A stretch of 17,448 nucleotides of DNA from Desulfobacteraceae bacterium (GTDB taxonomy: Bacteria > Desulfobacterota > Desulfobacteria > Desulfobacterales > Desulfobacteraceae), in NCBI GenBank assembly GCA_022712835.1, contig JAFLJU010000297.1:1-17448 (forward strand), in the 5' to 3' direction. The notes under the pieces are model-generated. The model saw only the letters and a program-made list of their open reading frames with translations, was not told the origin of the DNA and searched no databases. Shown piece by piece: positions 15,042 through 17,448 of the stretch. How positions within the stretch are numbered: the stretch's first letter is position 1; every line of letters begins with the position of its first letter. A program made the translations under genes and the position numbers.

Positions 15042-15213
15042 TAGTGAAGATGAATTGATAGGAGGGCCACACTGTCATTCAAAATAAGGATAAAGAGACC
15101 CAGGCGGATAAAGGATTCTAACGGCTAGGTCCTGGCCTGTAACTATGGTGCTAAAAGACTGGTAATCCTGTCGATAACCCAATTATTTTTTTAAACGGAG
15201 TGAATTTAAAGTT
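15042..15213 (+). other. psd-greA intergenic region with an unassigned strong ribosome-binding sequence
   Basis: AGGAGGG (15060-15066) is the strongest ribosome-site-like word in the gap, yet no ATG, GTG or TTG frame of useful length follows it. A CTG at 15072 would give an 18-codon basic peptide (MSFKIRIKRPRRIKDSNG if initiated), ending at 15128. No known RNA family or clear terminator is recognised in the rest. It may be the trace of a lost gene such as pssA. Confidence 0.3.
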
Positions 15214-15681
15214 TTGGAGCAAATACCCGTAACCACAGAAGGCTATGAAGCCTTAAAAAAAGATTTTGAAAGATTGAAAACCATTGAGCGTCCAGAAAAT
15301 ATCAAAGCCATTGAAACGGCCCGGGCCCATGGAGATCTTTCTGAAAATGCAGAATACCATGCCGCCAAGGAAAGACAGTCTTTTATTGAAGGACGTATCG
15401 GAGAACTTGGTTACAAGATTGGTAATGCTAAGGTCATTGATCCGGACAGTGTTGGTAAGGATGTGGTCCGGTTTGCAAGCCGGGTTCTGCTTGAAAATCT
15501 TGATTCCGAAGAACAAGTTGAATACATGATCGTCGGTGCTGATGAAGCGGATATCCGGAATGGTAAAATTTCTGTATCCTCTCCCCTTGGCAGTGCATTA
15601 ATTGGAAAAGTCCCTGGTGACGAAGCGGTTTTACAGGCACCAGGCGGAAAAAGAGTATACGAGATAATCGATATTCTTTAA
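15214..15681 (+). CDS. greA: Transcription elongation factor GreA
   Basis: GreA enters the RNA polymerase secondary channel and stimulates transcript cleavage in backtracked complexes. The 155-residue product has the N-terminal coiled coil with the tip motif ARAHGDLSENAEYHAAKE; D41 and E44 match the acidic tip residues. The C-terminal FKBP-like domain (VGADEADIRNGKISVSSPLGSALIGK) is complete. The start is TTG. GGAG lies 13 bases upstream, longer than usual, so translation may be modest. No better in-frame start exists, and the family alignment begins here (EQIPVTTEGYEALKKDF). Confidence 0.96.
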   Translation: MEQIPVTTEGYEALKKDFERLKTIERPENIKAIETARAHGDLSENAEYHAAKERQSFIEGRIGELGYKIGNAKVIDPDSVGKDVVRFASRVLLENLDSEEQVEYMIVGADEADIRNGKISVSSPLGSALIGKVPGDEAVLQAPGGKRVYEIIDIL

Positions 15682-15730
15682 ATAACTGGCATGGCCGGAG
15701 CATGAAATTTGTTTCTGGCCATAACGAAAA

Positions 15731-15771
15731 ATGAAACTCTTATAATGGCAATGCCTTGGCCGGGGTTTCAT
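15731..15771 (+). repeat. Inverted repeat in the greA-rpoZ gap
   Basis: ATGAAAC (15731-15737) and GTTTCAT (15765-15771) can pair, with a smaller GGC-AAT-GCC hairpin inside. TGGCCGG also occurs twice (15692 and 15757), and ATGGCC/GGCCAT (15691-15696/15717-15722) form another 6-bp stem. No T-run follows, so it could be a leader structure or weak terminator just upstream of the rpoZ ribosome site. Confidence 0.3.
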
Positions 15772-15793
15772 ATAAAATCTGGAGGAAATGATT

Positions 15794-16003
15794 GTGGCAA
15801 GAGTTACCATAGAAGATTGTTTGAAAAATGTTGATAATAGATTTACCCTCGTTCATCTGGCAGCCAAACGAATTCGCCAGATCAGAGAAGGGGCCGAGTT
15901 TTTGGTGAAATCATCCAAAAATGAAGATGTTGTCACCGTTTTAAGAGAGATTGCAGCAGGACGGGTTGTTGCCATACGCAAAAATAAACCGGCAGACGAA
16001 TAG
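15794..16003 (+). CDS. rpoZ: DNA-directed RNA polymerase omega subunit
   Basis: Omega is the small RNA polymerase subunit that helps fold and hold beta prime. The 69-residue product begins MARVTIEDCLKNVDNRF, the family's standard start, followed by LVHLAAKRIRQI and the VVTVLREIAAGRV helix. An ATG at 15788 lies in frame six bases upstream, but GGAGG (15781-15785) would be only 2 bases from it and is 8 bases from the GTG at 15794. The GTG is therefore the better start. The neighbour greA is also a polymerase factor. A ttcA-like gene follows after 7 bp. Confidence 0.94.
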   Translation: MARVTIEDCLKNVDNRFTLVHLAAKRIRQIREGAEFLVKSSKNEDVVTVLREIAAGRVVAIRKNKPADE

Positions 16004-16010
16004 ATAGTCT

Positions 16011-16745
16011 TTGAGCGCAAGTTGGGAAAAAAGAGTGCGTCATGGTGTTGGAAAGGCTATCCATGATTGGAAGATGATTTCAGACAAGGACAGGATACTT
16101 GTCGGGGTTTCCGGCGGCAAAGACAGCCAGACACTCTTGCACCTCCTGTATTCCTTACAAAAAAGAGCACCGGTTAAATTTGACATCATCCCTGTGCATA
16201 TTGATCCGGGGTTTGAGAACTCCTTTGTTGGAGAACTTGCGGCCCATGTGGGATCATACACTCCTTTGCGGGTGGAGCATACCGATTTCGGGGTGAGGGC
16301 ACACAGCAAAGAAAACAGGGAAAATCCCTGTTTTTTGTGTGCCAGGCTTCGACGGAACCGGTTGTTTGAAATTGCCAGGGAGACCGGCTGTCAGAAAATT
16401 GCCCTGGGCCATAATAAAGATGATCTTATTGAGACCCTTTTTATCAATATGTTCTATGCCGGGAAAATTGGCACCATGAAACCAAAACAATCTTTTTTTA
16501 AGGGCAAGCTTGATATAATCCGCCCATTGGCATATGTTGAAAAAAAAGAGATTGTTTCATTTTCAAAAAGGCTTGGATTGCCGGATTTTGTCAATAATTG
16601 CCCCAGTGCAAATAGGACAAAAAGAGATGAAATCCGACAGATGCTTGAAAATTTATATAAACGAAATAAACATATAAAGGGCAATATATTCAGGTCAATG
16701 GGCAACGTTGCACCTGAATATCTATTAGGGATTCAAAATGATTGA
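16011..16745 (+). CDS. ttcA: TtcA-type tRNA 2-thiocytidine synthetase (PP-loop ATPase, Fe-S)
   Basis: TtcA thiolates C32 of certain tRNAs using ATP and a [4Fe-4S] cluster. The 244-residue product has the PP-loop SGGKDS (34-39) and three cysteines in the TtcA pattern, C107 and C110 (PCFLC) and C197 (NNCPSANRTKRDEIRQ). LGHNKDDLIETLFINMFY (132-149) and RPLAYVEKKEI are further family blocks. The N-terminal region KRVRHGVGKAIHDWKMI aligns with TtcA. The start is uncertain: TTG at 16011 has no clear ribosome site, while GTG at 16035 has GGGAAAAAGA near it. The stop overlaps the folE2 start by 8 bp. A related TtcA/TtuA-like thiolase of other specificity cannot be excluded. Confidence 0.85.
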   Translation: MSASWEKRVRHGVGKAIHDWKMISDKDRILVGVSGGKDSQTLLHLLYSLQKRAPVKFDIIPVHIDPGFENSFVGELAAHVGSYTPLRVEHTDFGVRAHSKENRENPCFLCARLRRNRLFEIARETGCQKIALGHNKDDLIETLFINMFYAGKIGTMKPKQSFFKGKLDIIRPLAYVEKKEIVSFSKRLGLPDFVNNCPSANRTKRDEIRQMLENLYKRNKHIKGNIFRSMGNVAPEYLLGIQND

Positions 16746-17448
16746 TACCCAGAATAAACCCGATTTCAGAAAAATTCCCATTGATAAAGTGGGGATCAAG
16801 GGGCTTAAATACCCGGTAAAAGTGTTGGATAAAACCAAGGGGATTCAATCCACAGTGGCTGAAATCTGTATGTATGTCGACCTGCCCCACCAATGCAAGG
16901 GAACCCACATGAGTCGGTTTGTGGAAATACTGCATTCTTCCAGAACCCAGGTATCTCTTGCCTCTTTAACCACCATTTTGGGTGATATGAAAAAGATATT
17001 GGGGGCGGAATCTTCCCACATCGAAATTACATTTCCCTATTTCATTGAGAAAGAATCTCCCAGCGTGGGTGCCAAAGGGTTCATGGACTATACCTGTTCC
17101 ATATTCGGCTCTTCTGATGCCGATAATAACACCGATATTGTATTGAAGGTAGCAGTACCTGTCACATCGGTTTGTCCTTGTTCAAAGGAGATCAGTGACG
17201 GCGGTGCTCACAATCAACGGGGTGAGGTACTGGTGAACACCCGGTTTAAGAAGCTTATCTGGATTGAAAATATTGTTGATATAGTTGAAAAATCGGCTTC
17301 TTGTGAAATCTTTTCCGTACTCAAACGGGAAGATGAAAAATTTGTCACGGAAAAGGCCTATAACAATCCCAAATTTGTTGAAGACATTGCACGGGATGTG
17401 GCAAAGGCCCTGATGGAAGATGAAAATATCACCTGGTTTTCCGTGAGT
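16738..17448 (+). CDS. folE2: GTP cyclohydrolase FolE2 (type IB), 3' end cut by window edge
   Basis: FolE2 converts GTP to dihydroneopterin triphosphate, the entry to folate and, in many bacteria, to queuosine. The 237 visible residues start MIDTQNKPDFRKIPIDKVGI and remain open at the window end. Family marks are GTHMSRF (55-61), the SVCPCSKEIS segment with C146 and C148, and GAHNQR with H158. The T-fold type IB enzyme differs from FolE in metal use and can often work with less zinc. About 20-30 residues should be missing. The ATG lies inside the ttcA-like 3' end (ATG at 16738, TGA at 16743), implying coupled translation. No classical FolE is seen in the window. Confidence 0.93.
   Translation, partial: MIDTQNKPDFRKIPIDKVGIKGLKYPVKVLDKTKGIQSTVAEICMYVDLPHQCKGTHMSRFVEILHSSRTQVSLASLTTILGDMKKILGAESSHIEITFPYFIEKESPSVGAKGFMDYTCSIFGSSDADNNTDIVLKVAVPVTSVCPCSKEISDGGAHNQRGEVLVNTRFKKLIWIENIVDIVEKSASCEIFSVLKREDEKFVTEKAYNNPKFVEDIARDVAKALMEDENITWFSVS

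Noticed and set aside
15130..15180. Possible tRNA or riboswitch in the psd-greA gap
   Set aside because: Short complementary words exist, but no cloverleaf, TTCRANY loop or known aptamer core could be drawn.
15741..15746. Perfect TATAAT upstream of rpoZ
   Set aside because: No acceptable -35 box at 16-18 bases, and it falls inside an inverted repeat; not enough for a promoter call.
15788..15793. ATG at 15788 as the rpoZ start
   Set aside because: The GGAGG would be only 2 bases away; the GTG six bases later has ideal spacing and gives the family's standard N-terminus.

Overview
The window is a dense, chromosomal stretch of a Gram-negative bacterium, most likely a Desulfobacterota member related to the Desulfobacter/Desulfobacula group. 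This is inferred from protein character and from gene neighbours, not from a database search. No rRNA, tRNA, CRISPR array, transposase or phage gene is visible, and no gene-free stretch exceeds about 220 bases.

Layout. Positions 2-5904 (+) look like one operon: the end of ruvA, then ruvB, then four envelope or cytoskeletal genes. These are a periplasmic L,D-transpeptidase-fold protein of the Csd6/Pgp2 type, a single-pass membrane protein with a Lys/Ala repeat linker, an M99-type (Csd4/Pgp1) peptidoglycan carboxypeptidase and a bactofilin. Spacing is 10 bp, then overlaps of 37 and 4 bp, then 19 bp. In Helicobacter and Campylobacter, Csd6/Pgp2, Csd4/Pgp1 and bactofilin (CcmA) set helical or curved cell shape, but their genes are mostly scattered there. 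Here the equivalents form one cluster, with an unrecognised membrane protein in the middle. This is the most interesting part of the window.

Positions 5912-6952 hold the rplM-rpsI ribosomal protein operon with its own promoter and a strong terminator. Next is an exonuclease I (sbcB-like) gene whose 3' end overlaps, head on, that of a minus-strand PilZ-domain gene. Upstream of the PilZ gene, on the same strand, is an HU gene, with a perfect 13-bp hairpin between the two. Divergent from HU is an orphan cheX. A minus-strand prepilin peptidase gene (pilD) is divergent from lon.

From 11217 to the end all genes are on +: lon, tsaB (starting on the base after the lon stop), psd, greA, rpoZ, a ttcA-like gene and a 3'-truncated folE2. 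These are housekeeping functions: proteolysis, tRNA modification, phosphatidylethanolamine synthesis, transcription and pterin/folate or queuosine supply. The PilZ, CheX, prepilin peptidase and shape genes together suggest a motile or surface-active, possibly vibrioid cell; that is inference.
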